A stretch of DNA of 64,000 nucleotides from Ichthyophis bannanicus (GCA_033557465.1 CM066033.1:388189289-388253288), one strand, 5' to 3'; positions 11,033 to 22,139 are shown, counted from the first letter of the stretch. Program-made: numbers and translations. The notes: generated by a model from the letters alone, not told the origin.

Positions 11033-12191
11033 TTAGGAGTATCCTTCCATCCCCTTTACCATTTTGGTGGCTCTTTTCTGAACCTTTTCTAATAACGCTA
11101 TATCCTTTTTAAGATACGGCGACCAGAATTGCACACAATATTCAAGGTGCGGTCTCACCATGGAACGGTATAGAGGCATTATAATATCTTTTGTTTTATT
11201 TTCCATTCCTTTCCTTATGATACCTAGCATTCTATTTGCTCTCTTGGCTGCCGCTGCACACTGGGCCGAGGGTTTTAACATGGTATCCACAATGACGCCT
11301 AAATCTTTTTCCTGGGTGGTGGTTCCTAATGTGGAACCTTGCATTGTGTAACCATAGTTTGGGTTGTTCTTCCCTAGGTGCATAACTTTGCACTTGTCCA
11401 CATTAAATTTCATCTGCCAGTTTGATGCCCAATCTTCCAATTTATCAAGATCCTCTTGCAATTTTCCACAATCCTCTTGGGTTTTAACAACTTTAAATAG
11501 TTTTGTGTCATCTGCAAATTTGATAACCTCACTCGTTATTCCCCTTTCCAGGTCACTTATGAATATGTCAAAAAGCAGCGGACCCAGCACAGATCCCTGG
11601 GGTACACCACTATTCACCTTTCTCCATTGGGAAAACTGGCCATTTAGCCCAACCCTCTGCTTTCTATCTTTTAACCAGTTCCTGATCCACAGTAGTACTC
11701 TGCCTCCTATCCCATGACTCTTTAGTTTTGCCAAAAGTCCTCCAATCTTCAGCTATTAGAGATAATTTAAATGATAGTTCACAGATTACTAATAGCAGGT
11801 CTGCAATCTCATATTTCAGTTCTTTCAACACCCTTGGATGTATACCATCCGGCCCAGGTGATTGGCTACTCTTCAGTTTATCTAATAGTTGTAATACATC
11901 TTCCCGATGTATCGATATTTCCTTCAATTCTTCCGCACCTTTAAATACCACTTCAGTCATGGGTAACATCCCTACATCTTCCTCAGTAAAGACTGAAGCA
12001 AAGAATTCATTCAGTCTCTCCGCTATCGCCCTGTCGCCTCTTAGTGCCCCTTTAACTCCTCTATCATCTAATGGACCAACCGAGTCTCTCACAGGTTTTT
12101 TGCTACGAATATACTTGAAAAAACTCTTATTTCGCGTTTTTGCTTCCGCAGCAAGCTTCTTCTCAAATTCTCCCTTTGCCTGCTTTATCAA
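11033..12191 (-). pseudogene. CR1 reverse transcriptase with internal deletion
   Basis: The frame 12191-11750 holds the RT entry region: FKYIRSKKPVRDSVGPL and then SSQSPGPDGIHPRVLKEL. At about 11745 it jumps from LIAEDWR directly to FGKTKESWD. The next frame (11734-11033) starts MAKLKSHGIGGRVL and carries SGVPQGSVLGPLLFDIFISD and FADDTKLFK. The CR1 copy at 19.8-21.7 kb shows the missing segment (GNYRPVSL through QHGFSQGKSC). The deletion therefore removes the fingers and the motif A Asp but leaves the FADD box. This enzyme could not work. Confidence 0.9.
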
Positions 12192-12293
12192 TGCCTTGCA
12201 TTTGACCTGCCAGTGCTTGTGCTGTTTGCAGGTTTCATCGTTTGGCTCTTTTTTCCATTTCCTGAAAGATGCTTTTTTGGCAACAACAGCCTC

Positions 12294-12597
12294 TCACACC
12301 TCACCTTTAAACCATGCTGGCAGTTTTTTGGACTTCCTTCCACTTTTCTTAAAGCGTGGAATACAGCTGGTCTGGGCTTCCAAGATAGTATTTTTCAACA
12401 ACACCCAAGCTTGATGTAAGTCTTTAACCTTTGCATCTGCTCCTTTTAGTTTTTTCTTAACTATTTTCCTCATTTTATCATAGTCTCCCTTTCGAAAGTT
12501 AAAAGGTAGTACTGTGGATTTCCTTACTATCCCTCCTCCACTAATTAAATCAAAGGTGATCATGCTATGATCACTATTGCCAAGTGGTCCCAACACC
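12294..12597 (-). pseudogene. CR1 endonuclease, C-terminal part and linker
   Basis: This continues the endonuclease after the inserted block: LGPLGNSDHSMITFDL contains the SDH catalytic motif that closes APE-like nucleases. A lysine-rich linker (KGADAKVKDLHQAWVLL) follows, leading to the reverse transcriptase. The first 26 or so residues of the open frame (12674-12598) come from the neighbouring CR1 tail, not from this domain. Confidence 0.85.
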
Positions 12598-13345
12598 ATA
12601 AGAACATAAGATATGCCATACTGGGTCAGACCAAGGTCCATCAAGCCCAGTATCCTGTTTCCAACAGTGGCCAATCTAGGTCATAAGTACCTAGCAGTTC
12701 CCCCAAAAGACACAGGTTCCTCAATGCTTATATTGGGTCAAGCAGTGATATCCTGGGTCCCTTTTAATAATGGTTTATGGACCTTTCCTCCAAGAACTTG
12801 TCCAAACCTTTTTTAAACCCAGCTACACTAACAGCTTTTACTATATCCTCTGGTAACAAATTACCGAGTTTGATTACACGTTTAGTGAAAAAAATATTTT
12901 CTCTTTAGTCTTAAATAGGTTACCCTGTAGCTTCATTGCATGTCCCCTAGTCTTTTTATATTCTGATGACGTAAACAATCGATGTACGTTTACCCGTTCC
13001 ACTCCATTCATTAATTTATAGACCTCTATCATATCTCCCCTCAGCCATCTCTTTTCCAGGTTGAAGAGCCCTAACCTTTTTAGCCTCTCTTTATAGAAGT
13101 ATCCTTCCATCCCCTTTACCATTTTGGTGGCTCTTCTCTGTACCTTTTCTAATAACGCTATATCCTTTTCAAGATACGGCGACCAGAATTGCACACAATA
13201 TTCAAGGTGCGGTCACACCATGGAACGATACAGAGGCATTATAATATCCTTTGTTTTATTTATTCTATTTGCTCTCTTGGCCACCGCTGCACACTGGGCA
13301 GAGGGTTTTAACATGTTATCCACGATGACGCCTAAATAGTTTGAT
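12598..13345 (-). mobile_element. CR1 3' fragment nested in CR1
   Basis: The 3' end is the complement of cataagaacataagatatgc at 12598-12617. The minus frame 13194-12874 encodes SPYLEKDIALLEKVQRRATK and MIEVYKLMNGVERVN, the region after RT. It is 5'-truncated at about 13345. It inserted into the endonuclease gene of the older CR1. Confidence 0.85.
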
Positions 13346-13535
13346 TTATCAATTAAAATGATTCTTCACAGTTGGAAAGATTTGTCTAATTTGAATATCA
13401 CCTTTTGGTGGCATTCCTTAGGTGAAATTCAAAAATTTGAAATTAAAGCAGCTGAATAGACTAACAAGGTTAAAAAAAATGTAGGAACCTGTCTCCTCTC
13501 TCCTACTATAATGACTATCCAATTGATGCCCTTGT
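13346..13535 (+). mobile_element. Possible L1-type LINE fragment
   Basis: The plus-strand translation reads MILHSWKDLSNLNITFWWHS, which resembles the far C-terminal region of L1 or Tx1 ORF2 proteins. It is only 190 bp and lies between two CR1 pieces. The assignment is tentative. Confidence 0.35.
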
Positions 13536-13972
13536 ATTCAAGGTGCGGTCGCAACATGTAATGATAAAGATGGATTATAATATCCTTGGTTATGTTCTCC
13601 ATTATTTTTTTTTTATGATTCCTAGAATTCTATTTGCTTTCTGGACTACTGATGCACACTGGGCAGAGGGTTTCAATGCATTATTCGCAATGACACCTAA
13701 ATCCTTAAGAACATAAGATATGCCATACTGGGTCAGACCGAGGTCCATCAAGCCCAGTATCCTGTTTCCAACAGTGGCCAATCTAGGTCATACGTACCTA
13801 GCAATATCCCCAAAAGACACAGGTTCCACAATGCTTGTACTGGGTCAAGCATTGATTATCCTGGGTCCCTTTTTAATAGTGGTTTATGGACCTTTCCTCC
13901 AGGAACTTGTCCAAACCTTTTTTAAACCCAGCTACACTAACAGCCCTTACTACATCCTCCGGTAACAAATTC
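13536..13972 (-). mobile_element. Two further CR1 3' fragments
   Basis: The piece at 13536-13706 repeats the CR1 segment around the RT C-terminal region (it matches 11220-11310). At 13707 a separate CR1 3' tail starts (complement of taagaacataagatatgcca) and runs to 13972 before the older CR1 endonuclease resumes. Because the pieces overlap in CR1 coordinates with the copy at 12598-13345, they must be separate copies. Confidence 0.8.
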
Positions 13973-14722
13973 CACTAGATCTGGTGTTCCACTAAGGACT
14001 AGGTCTAATATGGCTTCCCCTCTGGTCGGTTCATGAACCAGCTGCTCCAAGAAGCAGTCATTTATGTCATCTAGGAACTTTATCTCCCTAGCATGTCCTG
14101 CCGTGACACTGACCCAGTCGATACCGGGGTAATTGAAATTACCCATTACTACTACTCTGTTGTGACTTTTGTTAGCTTCCTTGATTTCTTTGAGCATTTC
14201 ATCATCCATTTGTTCGTTCTGGCCAGGCGATCGATAGTACACCCCCACTGCCATTGCCTTCCCCTTTTTACATGGAATTTCAATCCATAGAGATTCTACA
14301 GCAAATTGTTTCCTGCAAAACTTTAATCCTTTCTGACTCAATGCCCTCTCTAACAGAGCGCAACCCCTCCACCAATTTGATCAGCTCTGTCATTACGATA
14401 CAGTTTGCACCCAGGTATCAGTGTCCCACTGATTGTCCTCCTTCCACCACCATGTCTCTGATATTCCAGTCATATCTAACCTCTCATTTAGTGCTATATA
14501 TTCTAACTCTCCCATCTTATTTTTTAGACTTCTAGCATTTGCATACAAGCATTTTAGAGACTGTATTTTATTCATATTAATTTGGCTATTGGTAGACATG
14601 GGTAATTTGGGATCTTTAAGCTCTGTCTGCTCCATACTCGAGGGCATTTGGGCTACTTTACTCTTTTTTGGAACCTCTCTGCTTTTGGTAGTATCCTTCA
14701 AGGATACATTCTTCTGAACCAT
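13973..14722 (-). pseudogene. CR1 endonuclease, N-terminal part
   Basis: The frame 14722-14393 holds SLKCLYANARSLKNKMGELE and then DMTGISETWW, with the metal-binding Asn and Glu of an APE-like nuclease. The frame 14341-13937 holds VGVYYRSPGQN, then VVVMGNFNYPGIDW and LDLVLSGTPDLVE. The catalytic Asp of the usual GDFN motif is Asn here (GNFN). The domain stops at 13973, where inserted CR1 pieces begin, and resumes at 12597. Confidence 0.88.
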
Positions 14723-14757
14723 GTGCTCTTGGGCGACTGTTGGCTTTCCCCTATTAT

Positions 14758-15608
14758 CTAGTTTAAAAGCTGCACCCTCTCCTTTTTAAAGGTTAATGCC
14801 AGCAGCATGGTTCCATCCCGGTTAAGGTGAAGCCCATCCCTTCGGAAGAGCCCCTCCTTTCCCCAGAATGTTCCCCAGTTCCTAACAAATCCAAAATCCT
14901 CATCTCTGCACCATTGTCTCATCCACGCATTGAGACTCCGGAGCTCTGCCTGCCTTTTGGGTCCTGCACGTGGAACGGGAAGCATTTCAGAGAATGCTAC
15001 CCTGGAAGTTCTGGATTTCAACTTCCTACCTAAAAGCCTAAATTTAGCCTCCAGAACCTCCCTACCAAATTTTCCTATGTCATTGGTACCGACATGTACC
15101 AAGACAGCAGACTCCTCCCCAGCACTATCTAAGACCTTATCTAGGAGGCGCGTAAGGTCTGCTACCTTCGCACCAGGCAGGCATGTTACCAAGCGATCCT
15201 CACGTCCACCAGCCACCCAGCTATCTACATGCCTAATGATCGAATCACCAACTATAAACGGCTGTCCTAACCCTTCCCTCATGGGCACATGGCCGTAGAG
15301 AAACTTCCTTGGTGCGAGAGGGTTTTGCATCACCTGGAGGACAGGTCCTAGTTACAGGATCACTTCCTGCCACAGGGTGATGCTCTGTCACGTGACCTCT
15401 CTCCTCCATGGCAACAGGGATGCTGCCAGACTGGGAGGTGGGACTTCAGGACTATATCCCTGTAGGTCTCGTCTATGTACCTCTCTGTCTTTCTTATGTT
15501 TTCGAAGTCTGCTACTCTAGCCTCTAGAGAACGTACTCGTTCCCTGAGAGCAAAGAGCTCCTTGAACCTAGTGCAAGTACTCAGACTCGATTTCTGCAGT
15601 TTTCTCAC
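14758..15608 (-). pseudogene. CR1 ORF1: coiled coil and SGNH-type esterase domain
   Basis: The minus frame 15608-15360 has heptad-like LRERVRSLEARVADFENI, a coiled coil. The frame 15333-14758 (191 aa) is a clear SGNH/GDSL-like esterase. Its block I is VGDSIIRHVDSW with nucleophile Ser, its block III is HVGTNDIGKFG, and its block V is FRRDGLHLNRDG with the Asp and His of the triad. All of the catalytic residues are present, and this domain has stayed open without a stop. In CR1 elements this ORF1 esterase is a known but poorly explained accessory domain. Confidence 0.9.
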
Positions 15609-17263
15609 TCATGGGTTTGCCAAAGAGGTTGTCTCCTCGGCACAGGACATCGACCAACTTGTCCTGAACCCATGGGTCTAGGTCCGACGACATGAGCCAG
15701 GCCTGACGGCGTGCACCGATGCCGGCCATGGCTACTTGGGCTGAAGCCTCGAAGCAGTCGTAAGCTGCTCGAGACATGAACTTCGAGCACTCTGTTCTCC
15801 GTGGACAAGGCCTTGAAGCGCTGCAAGGGTTCCTCGGATAGGCCAGCCAAGAACATGGCAATCTCCTTTGCCAGGTCACGCAAGTACATGCCCATGTACA
15901 GCTGGTAAGTTTGGACACGGCATGACAGCATCGAGCCCTGGTAGCACTTTCTGCCGAGGGCATCCAGGTTCTGGGCCTCCCGGCCAGGAGGCACCAAGAA
16001 GTGCGTTTTTTGGCTTTTCAGCCGTTGCATGGCTGATTCCACAACCATGGAGTTGTGCGGCAGCTGCGCTTTCTGGAATCCAGGACTCCTGCGGACTCAA
16101 TAGATGAAATCGACCCGCTTGCTGAGCACCGGCATCGAGGCCGGGGACTCCCACATGCGGAGCATCAGCTGTTCCAACATCAGAGGCACTGGTACAGTAA
16201 GGGCCTCCTTTGGGATAGCGTTATACTGGAGGGCATCGAGCTCCTCGGCTCGAGGCTCCTCCTTGGCATCCGCAAGGAATGCCAAAGTCTTGGTCATGTC
16301 CCTGATGAAGTCCGAGAACCGAGTGTCCTCCGGAGGGGACCTATTCCAAGGCTCCGAACCCAGAGAGTCCGATGGGATACACCGGGTCCGGAAGGTGTCT
16401 GGGGAGTCTTCCTCCTCCATCTCCCACGCAGAGTCCTCCGAGGAGGACTCGATGGGCTCTGGGCTCGAGGGCTTCGAGCCAGACCCGTCCCGACGCTGAG
16501 GGCACTGGTGCCGACGACCTCTGTCCCGAACGGGAGATCGAAGGGGACCTTGGCCGAGGATCGACTCAAGATATGATCGACTCAAGGATCGGCTCGGCCT
16601 CCAGCGTCTACTTTGACGTCCCGGTGGTCAGGGCGGATGGACCGGCGAGTCCGGCCATAAGTGCCTACAACCTGAGACCAAGCTCAGAAGGCTCTGCAGC
16701 TCCCGGCTCGGGTCCTGACGTTGTCCGGCCCGACGCCGGCTCTCCTGGAGGAGAGTCCACGAGGACAACAGAAGTTACCTTGTCCAACGTCTCCGGCTCC
16801 CTGCGAGGTTGTTTAGCCGGCCTCTCCGACTCAGAGGACCCGGGGCAGCGGTCCAGGCTCCGCGGCTTGGAACCAGAGGGCCCAAGCGGTCAGAGGCGTC
16901 CAGCGACACCGCCCTCACGAGTTTCTTCTTCCTCCGGTGTTCCCTGGAGGGAGAACCCCGCTCATAAGACCCGTGACGGTGCTCGGGCTCCGAATCCCGA
17001 GATGTCGAGGCTTCTGGTGAAGTCCGGGCCCGGCCAGAGGCGGACTCAGAGAAAATCCTGTCACACTCCTGCTGCCTGCTCCTCAAAGACTTTGAAGTCA
17101 TCTTACCACACGGCCCACAGACCACCGGGTCATGGTCGGGGCCGAGGCATCGGAGGCAGCAGTCATGTGTGTTGGTGAGAGACATCAACTTCTTACACTG
17201 ATCACATTTTTTAAACCTGCTGGCAGCCATCGGGGGAAAAAGGGCCCCTGTGAGGTCAAACAA
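15600..17263 (-). pseudogene. DIRS gag-like protein (broken)
   Basis: The N-terminus at 17230 reads KKCDQCKKLMSLTNTHDCC followed by LRCLGPDHD: paired Cys and His residues forming the zinc-binding motif typical of DIRS gag. Ser- and Arg-rich sequence follows (17100-16300), then a capsid-like helical part (16048-15605) ending GDNLFGKPMSEKTAEI just before the CR1 insertion. Frames 17263-16775, 16585-16097 and 16048-15605 are separate, so the gene carries at least two shifts. The opposite-strand open frame at 16372-17178 is an antisense shadow caused by the GC-rich composition. Confidence 0.85.
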
Positions 17264-17482
17264 CCGGGTTGCCAGTGAAAACTAAAAAGAGCACGAACGC
17301 TCGTCACGAAGGACAAAAACGTAAAATAGGACCAGACTCGATACCGGTGTACCGAGCCGAGGGCAGGAAGGGGAACCGGTGTCGAACTGGGAAGCTAAAA
17401 AATAAATCAACTTTTCTACTTTTTCCATGGTGAAAACAGGACCACGTCCATTGGGCTCTGCGGAAAAAAGAAGACTGAGCAA

Positions 17483-17634
17483 GATGGCACCCTTGGGTGG
17501 GAAGGGGACTGCGCATGCGTGATGCATTCCCAAAGGCTTTCTTTGAAAGCTGGGGAATTGCTCCGCACGAGGGCTCCGTCGGCGCCAACGTCACCCATAT
17601 GTGAGGACTGACTTCCTGCTTGTTCCTGGAGAAA
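17483..17634. repeat. DIRS right terminal inverted repeat
   Basis: This is the inverted partner of 5521-5675, with a few mismatches. The shared block runs from the caagatggcacccttgg region through gaaagctggggaattg and the gtcggcgcc site to ttcctggagaa. It marks the gag-side end of the first DIRS element. Confidence 0.88.
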
Positions 17635-17728
17635 TGGTGATACTTGGTGTCCAAATTTAAGGCCCATGATTGCTGGAAGGAGCCTTGAACATGACACCTG
17701 AATGAGGGCTGTCGCTAAAACTACTGTA
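17635..17728. other. Spacer between DIRS and SINE
   Basis: Short intronic sequence. It includes the left copy of the SINE target duplication, TACTGTA at 17722-17728. Confidence 0.4.
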
Positions 17729-18020
17729 GTGGAGTGGAGGAGTGGCCTAGTGGTTGGGGCAAGGTACTTCAGGCCGGAAGGTCGGGGGTTCAAATCCCAC
17801 TAGAGAACAGCAACCTTGGGCCGGAAGGACTGGGGTTTCTAGTCCCACAGGTGCTCCTTGTGGTTTTGGGCAAGCCACTTAACCCTCCATAGCCCATGTT
17901 CCCTGTAAAATAGTTATCTCCAAGTTATAATGCCCTGTTCAATGTAATTTCAGTTTGTTCAATGTAAACCGCACTGATGCAGAATAGCGCGGTATATAAG
18001 AGAATGTAAATAAAATAAAA
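17729..18020 (+). mobile_element. tRNA-derived SINE (copy 1)
   Basis: The 5' head has a Pol III A box (tggcctagtgg) and a B box (ggttcaaatcc), spaced as in a tRNA. The body includes gggcaagccacttaaccctcc, and the tail ends gcggtatataagagaatgta, then (ATAAA)n. TACTGTA flanks it at 17722-17728 and 18021-18027. The copy at 24492-24795 is nearly identical, and an inverted copy lies at 44866-45155. The tail resembles the 3' ends of L2-clade LINEs in this window (gcggtata...aaataaa), which probably supply its reverse transcriptase. Confidence 0.9.
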
Positions 18021-18278
18021 TACTGTATTATGCAGGGCAAGTTAAGGGATATGAAAAATTTCTGGGTAGTTGTGAATGAGAACTTCTAGTTCTGACTTAA
18101 CAGGAAGCTCAAAAAACATGCTCCCAGCCCCACACAGGAAAACTGACACATCCAAAATAGGTAGTTCAACAGTTTCCTTTCATTGCACTCCGTCTCAAAA
18201 TTCCAAGCTACCTGCACTGCCTACCACAACAGATACTGGTTTGCAAGGAGCAGCAGTTACAACCCTAAACACTTTACT

Positions 18279-18337
18279 TGGCAGACTGGATAGGCTATTT
18301 TGGCCTCTATCTGCTATCATCTACTATGGTACAGTAT
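18279..18337 (+). mobile_element. CR1 3' tail fragment
   Basis: The block ggcagactggataggctatt, followed by tctatctgctatcatctact, matches the 3' tail of the second CR1 group (compare 38940-38998 and, inverted, 23333-23400). It is only about 60 bp. Confidence 0.6.
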
Positions 18338-18370
18338 AAGCCACAGCACAAAAGACTTAGCACTACATAC

Positions 18371-18467
18371 CTTGGAATATTTCCTTGTAATGTATCTGTC
18401 CACTTAAAGTTCTGAATGTATCGCAGTTTGTTGTCTTGAGTGCTACCATCCAGTGATGTTATGAAAC
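18371..18467 (-). CDS. BROX: BROX third coding exon
   Basis: The minus-strand exon begins after a TCTTACAG acceptor at 18467 and ends at a CCAAG/GTATGT donor at 18371. It is 97 nt and keeps the phase of the exon at 40.1 kb (two bases complete Gly, two bases remain open at the end). The peptide includes [16 protein letters not shown], a very conserved stretch of BROX Bro1 domain. It is too short for a standalone ORF call. The intron between it and the previous exon is 21.7 kb. I found no following BROX exon between 1 and 18370, so the rest of the gene must lie left of the window. Confidence 0.95.
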
Positions 18468-19825
18468 CTGTAAGACACAGTAAGCACTTGAAAACGCATC
18501 ACAATAAAAATTGCTACATAGAACAAATAAGAAGGGATGTTTAATTATTAAAAATGTACAATGCAAAATGAACACCCCTAATCAGCAGATGAATAAAAAT
18601 CTTTAGAACCTGAACTCTTTAAAACTAAAGTTTCTCACTTAAACCCTTGAGAAGACCATGCATTTACTCCTGTAAAATACACACACACACACCCTGGCAG
18701 AAGCCCACTATACATTATAAAGTCATTCCTCTGTGTATGTGGCCACATTGTATCTTATAAGAGGTCATTTATGTACATAAGTGTAAAAATAGCATAAAAG
18801 CACTCACTTTGCCATCAACATAGCCAGAGGTGTGGTCTGGGCAAAGGGGTGGGTGGGGTTTTCATGTATGCACATTGACAGATTATAAAAATAGTAGTGT
18901 ATGTGGACGGAGCATGTCTTGAATGTGGGCATCATCATTTAACCCACTCATGAGCGGGTATAAAAATGTTCATGTGTACACATGTAGATTAGGGTATTTT
19001 ATAAAGACAAGTAGGCGCATATTTGACTTAATAAAATAAACACTTATGTAGATGCCTACCCATGCTTTCCAGTTATAAAAAAATCACTCCCTTAATTTTT
19101 GAAAATCTGCAAGTTAAGCAGCTATGGAGAAATTACTCCTGGGTGAACTCCATGCAGAATCGACACAGTTTCCCTACTGCAGAATTCTGCACAGTAAAGA
19201 GGATGTAGTATGGACAGCAGCAGTTGGCATGGTTAGTCACCTCTCCCTCCCCTGCACCAGAAGAATCCCTCAGCATGATCAATCCACTGCAATACAGCAA
19301 CTGTTCCTATTATATTCCATACACCTCAGCTAGCTATTTTAGCAATGCATGGCTAAGAGGATAAGAACAGATGCTCATTGGGCAGCTTCCTCCTCCACCT
19401 CTACAGCCCAGGGACTGACTGCTAATTTAAACCATTCAGGACACAGTATATTTGTGTGTTTCAAATAAACACAATCTGATAGCCAGCAGCAGAGTAGGAT
19501 GATATAGTCCATTGAGCAGCTATTCTCCTCCTCCTCGGGGTGCATTGCCAATCATATCTAGATGGGATGTGTGGGGCATAACGGAAGCCATTATTGCAGG
19601 GATGGAAAAAACACTGAGGGGTTTTGTCTGGGGGAGAAGGAGCAGAGCAAGCTGGAGGGGTAACTGGTGGAGGTGCTCCTGGAGAGGGGAAAGAACTTGG
19701 GGACCAAACTGAGAGCCTTGCAAGACGGAGAGAAGATAGAAGGGGGGAGGGGGAGAGAAGAGAGGGTTTTGCTGGCTAATAGGACTAGAGAAAGAAAGCT
19801 TGGTGGTTGAACCATCCAAGAGAAA
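18468..19825. other. BROX intron without recognised elements
   Basis: No gene. There is a short (AC)n run at 18680-18694. The segment near 19126-19200 with agaattctgcacag looks like a repeat, but I cannot name it. The rest appears to be old or unique sequence. Confidence 0.4.
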
Positions 19826-21727
19826 CATAAGAACTGCTATACTGGGTCAGACCAAGGTCCATCAAGCCCAGTATCCTGCATCCAACAGTGGCCAATCCAG
19901 GTCTCAAGTACCTGTCATGTCCCAAAAAAAAGGTACACTAATTCCACAGTGCTTATCCTTGGGGTAGCAGTGGATTTCCCTGGTCCTCTTTAATAATGAT
20001 AGTTTATAGACTTTTCCTCCAGGAATTTGTCCAAACCTTTAAGTCCAGCTACACTAACAGCTTTTACTACATCTGGTAACGAATTCCAGAGTTTGATTAC
20101 ACATTGAGTGAAAATATTTTCTCTTATTAGTCCTAAATTGACTACATTGTAGCTTCATTGAGTGTCCCCTAGTCTTTCTACTTTTTGAAAGAGTAAACAA
20201 CTGATCTACGTTTATCGATTCCACTCCATTCATTACATTTATAACCTCTACATATCCCCCCTCCCCAGCTTTCTCTTTTCCAAAGTGAAGAGCCCTAACC
20301 TTTTAAGCTTCTCCTCATAGGGGTATCCTTCCACCCCCTTTACCATTTTGATGGCTCTTCTCTGTATCTATTCTGATTCTGCTATATCCTTATTAAGATA
20401 TGGCAACCAGAATTACACACAATATTCAAGGTGCAGTCACACCATGGAATGATACAGAGGCATTATAATCATCCTTGGTTTTGTTCTCCATTCCCTTCCT
20501 AATGATTGATAGCATTATATTTGCTTTCTTGGCCACCAATGCACAGTGGGCAGAGGATTTCAATGCATTATCCATGACACCTAAATTGTTTTCCTGGGTG
20601 GTGGTTCCTAATGTGGAACCTTGCATCATGTAACCATAGTTTGGGTTCTTCTTCCCTAAGTGCATAACTTTGCACTTGTCCACATTAAATTTCATCTGCC
20701 ATTTGGATGTCCAGTCTTCAAATTTATCAAGGTCCTCTTGCAATGTTTCATAATCCTCTTGTGTTTTAATAACTTTGAATAAATTTGTGTCATCTGCAAA
20801 TTTGATCACCTCACTCATTATTCCCATTTCCAGGTAATTTATGAAGATGTTAAAAAGCAGTGGGCCCAACACAGATCCCTGGGGTACTCCACTAGTCACC
20901 TTTCTCCGTTAAGAGAATTGCTTGTTTAGTCCTACTCTCTGCTTTCTATCTTTTAACCAGTTCCTGATCAATTATAGTACACTGCCTTCTATCCCATGAC
21001 TTTTTAATTTTGCCAAGTCTCTCTCATAAGGGACCTTGTCAAAGGCAATTTGAAAATCCAGATATACTATATTAACTGGCTCACCTTTGTTTACCTGTTT
21101 ATTCACACCTTAAAAAAATATAACAGATTAGTGAAACAAGACTTTCCTTGGCTAAATCCATGTTGGCTTTCTCCCATTAAACCATGACTACCTACGTGTT
21201 TAGTAATTTTGTTCTTTATAATGGTTTCTACCATTTTTCCCGGTACTAACATCAGGCTCACTGGTCTGTAGTTTCCTGGATCATCCCTGGAACCCTTTTT
21301 AAAATTTGTTACAGTGGCCATTTTCAAATCTTCAGGTACTACAGATGATTGTAATGATAGCTCACAGATAGTAGGTCTGCAATCTCACATTTCAATTCAA
21401 CACCCTCAAATGTATACCATCCGATCCAGGTGATTTGCTACTCTTCAGTTTATCAGATAGCTATAATACATCATCCTGGTTTATCAATATTTATTTCAAT
21501 TCCTCTGATACATCACTTTTAAATACCATGTCAGGCAACAGTAACCTCCCTACATCATCTTCAGTAAAGACCGAAGCAAAGAATTCATTCAGTCTCTCCG
21601 TTACGGCCTTGTGTTCCCTTAGTGCCTCCTTTTACCCTCTATCATGTAATGGTTCAACTGCCTCAGATTTTTTGCTATGAATGTACTTGAAAAAGTTGTA
21701 AGTTTTTGCTTCCACGGCAAGCTTTTA
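19826..21727 (-). mobile_element. CR1-type LINE, 5'-truncated, RT to 3' end
   Basis: The 3' tail is the complement of acataagaactgctatactg at 19827-19846. On the minus strand, 21327-21103 encodes DPGNYRPVSLMLVPGKM and then QHGFSQGKSCFTNLL. The frame 20899-20426 encodes SGVPQGSVLGPLLFNIF and FADDTNLFKVIKTQED. This copy contains the RT segment that is deleted in the CR1 at 11.7 kb. It is truncated on its 5' side at about 21727 and has stops between the pieces. Confidence 0.88.
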
Positions 21728-22139
21728 GTAGGGGAGATAACTATACATAAGGGTTCAAGTAGATGAGAGAGAGAGAGAGAAAGTTTGGTGGCGTCTGAAC
21801 TGTTGAACTGGAGCAGGGAGCCAAGCTTTCTGAAAGGATATTTCAGTAAAAAAAATTTAAAAAAAAAAAATTACAAATAAACGAATGGAGAATTTTAAAA
21901 TATTGTGCACAGAAATTAAAAAAAAATACTCTTCATTTTGAATCATTATTACACTTTTTATGGAAAAAATAACACGGTGCATCACTGAAACAATCACCAG
22001 GACAAACCTTAAACCAGCCAACATTCCACTCTCTCCCCCTCCCCCTTTACACTTACCCCATGTAGTGAGCCTCTCCCCTCTAACTCCCTCACCAACCTAT
22101 CCCTGTCACAGCCACCTACCTATCTATTACCATTGGGCG
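21728..22139. other. Spacer with (GA)n microsatellite
   Basis: A GA-repeat lies at about 21763-21781, and A-rich tracts at 21850-21930. No gene. Confidence 0.45.

Larger units (their letters stand above)
9130..15600 (-). mobile_element. CR1-type LINE inserted in DIRS, itself split by later insertions
   Basis: On the minus strand the element reads ORF1 (coiled coil and esterase, 15600-14758), endonuclease (14722-13973 and 12597-12294), reverse transcriptase (12191-11033), then a 3' region ending in the complement of ataagaacataa at 9130. It is split by a block of younger CR1 pieces (12598-13972) within the endonuclease gene and by a 1421-bp LTR-like element (9226-10646) in the 3' UTR. Its 5' end at about 15600 abuts DIRS gag. 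It was once nearly full-length (about 3.7 kb remains). Stops and an internal RT deletion make it dead. Confidence 0.9.
5497..17634 (-). mobile_element. DIRS-type tyrosine-recombinase retrotransposon, split by a nested CR1
   Basis: Near-identical inverted ends are present: 5521-5675 pairs with 17483-17634, both containing the agtcctcacatatgggtga motif and its complement. Between them, on the minus strand, the order is gag (17263-15600), reverse transcriptase and RNase H (8885-7162), then tyrosine recombinase (7238-6014). That order, inverted ends and no integrase are the hallmarks of DIRS elements. No target duplication is visible, as expected for this mechanism. A 6.5-kb block (9130-15600) of CR1 and other elements was inserted at the gag/RT boundary. 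Without it the DIRS would be about 5.7 kb, a usual size. Frameshifts make it inactive. Confidence 0.92.

Noticed and set aside
11728..12414. 228-aa open frame on the plus strand
   Set aside because: Antisense to the CR1 reverse transcriptase and linker. Its Ser- and Phe-rich composition is that of a complement shadow.
16372..17178. 268-aa open frame on the plus strand
   Set aside because: It lies antisense to the DIRS gag region, is Ser/Pro/Arg/Gly-rich from GC-rich composition, and matches no family I know. Gag on the minus strand explains the region.
17729..18020. tRNA gene at the SINE head (also at 24492, 45155 and 63700)
   Set aside because: A and B boxes are present, but no complete cloverleaf with acceptor stem can be drawn, and the sequence continues into a SINE body and an A-rich tail.
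18680..18694. CRISPR-like or other spaced repeats
   Set aside because: Only a short AC microsatellite. No regularly spaced repeats of CRISPR type occur in the window, and the genome is vertebrate.
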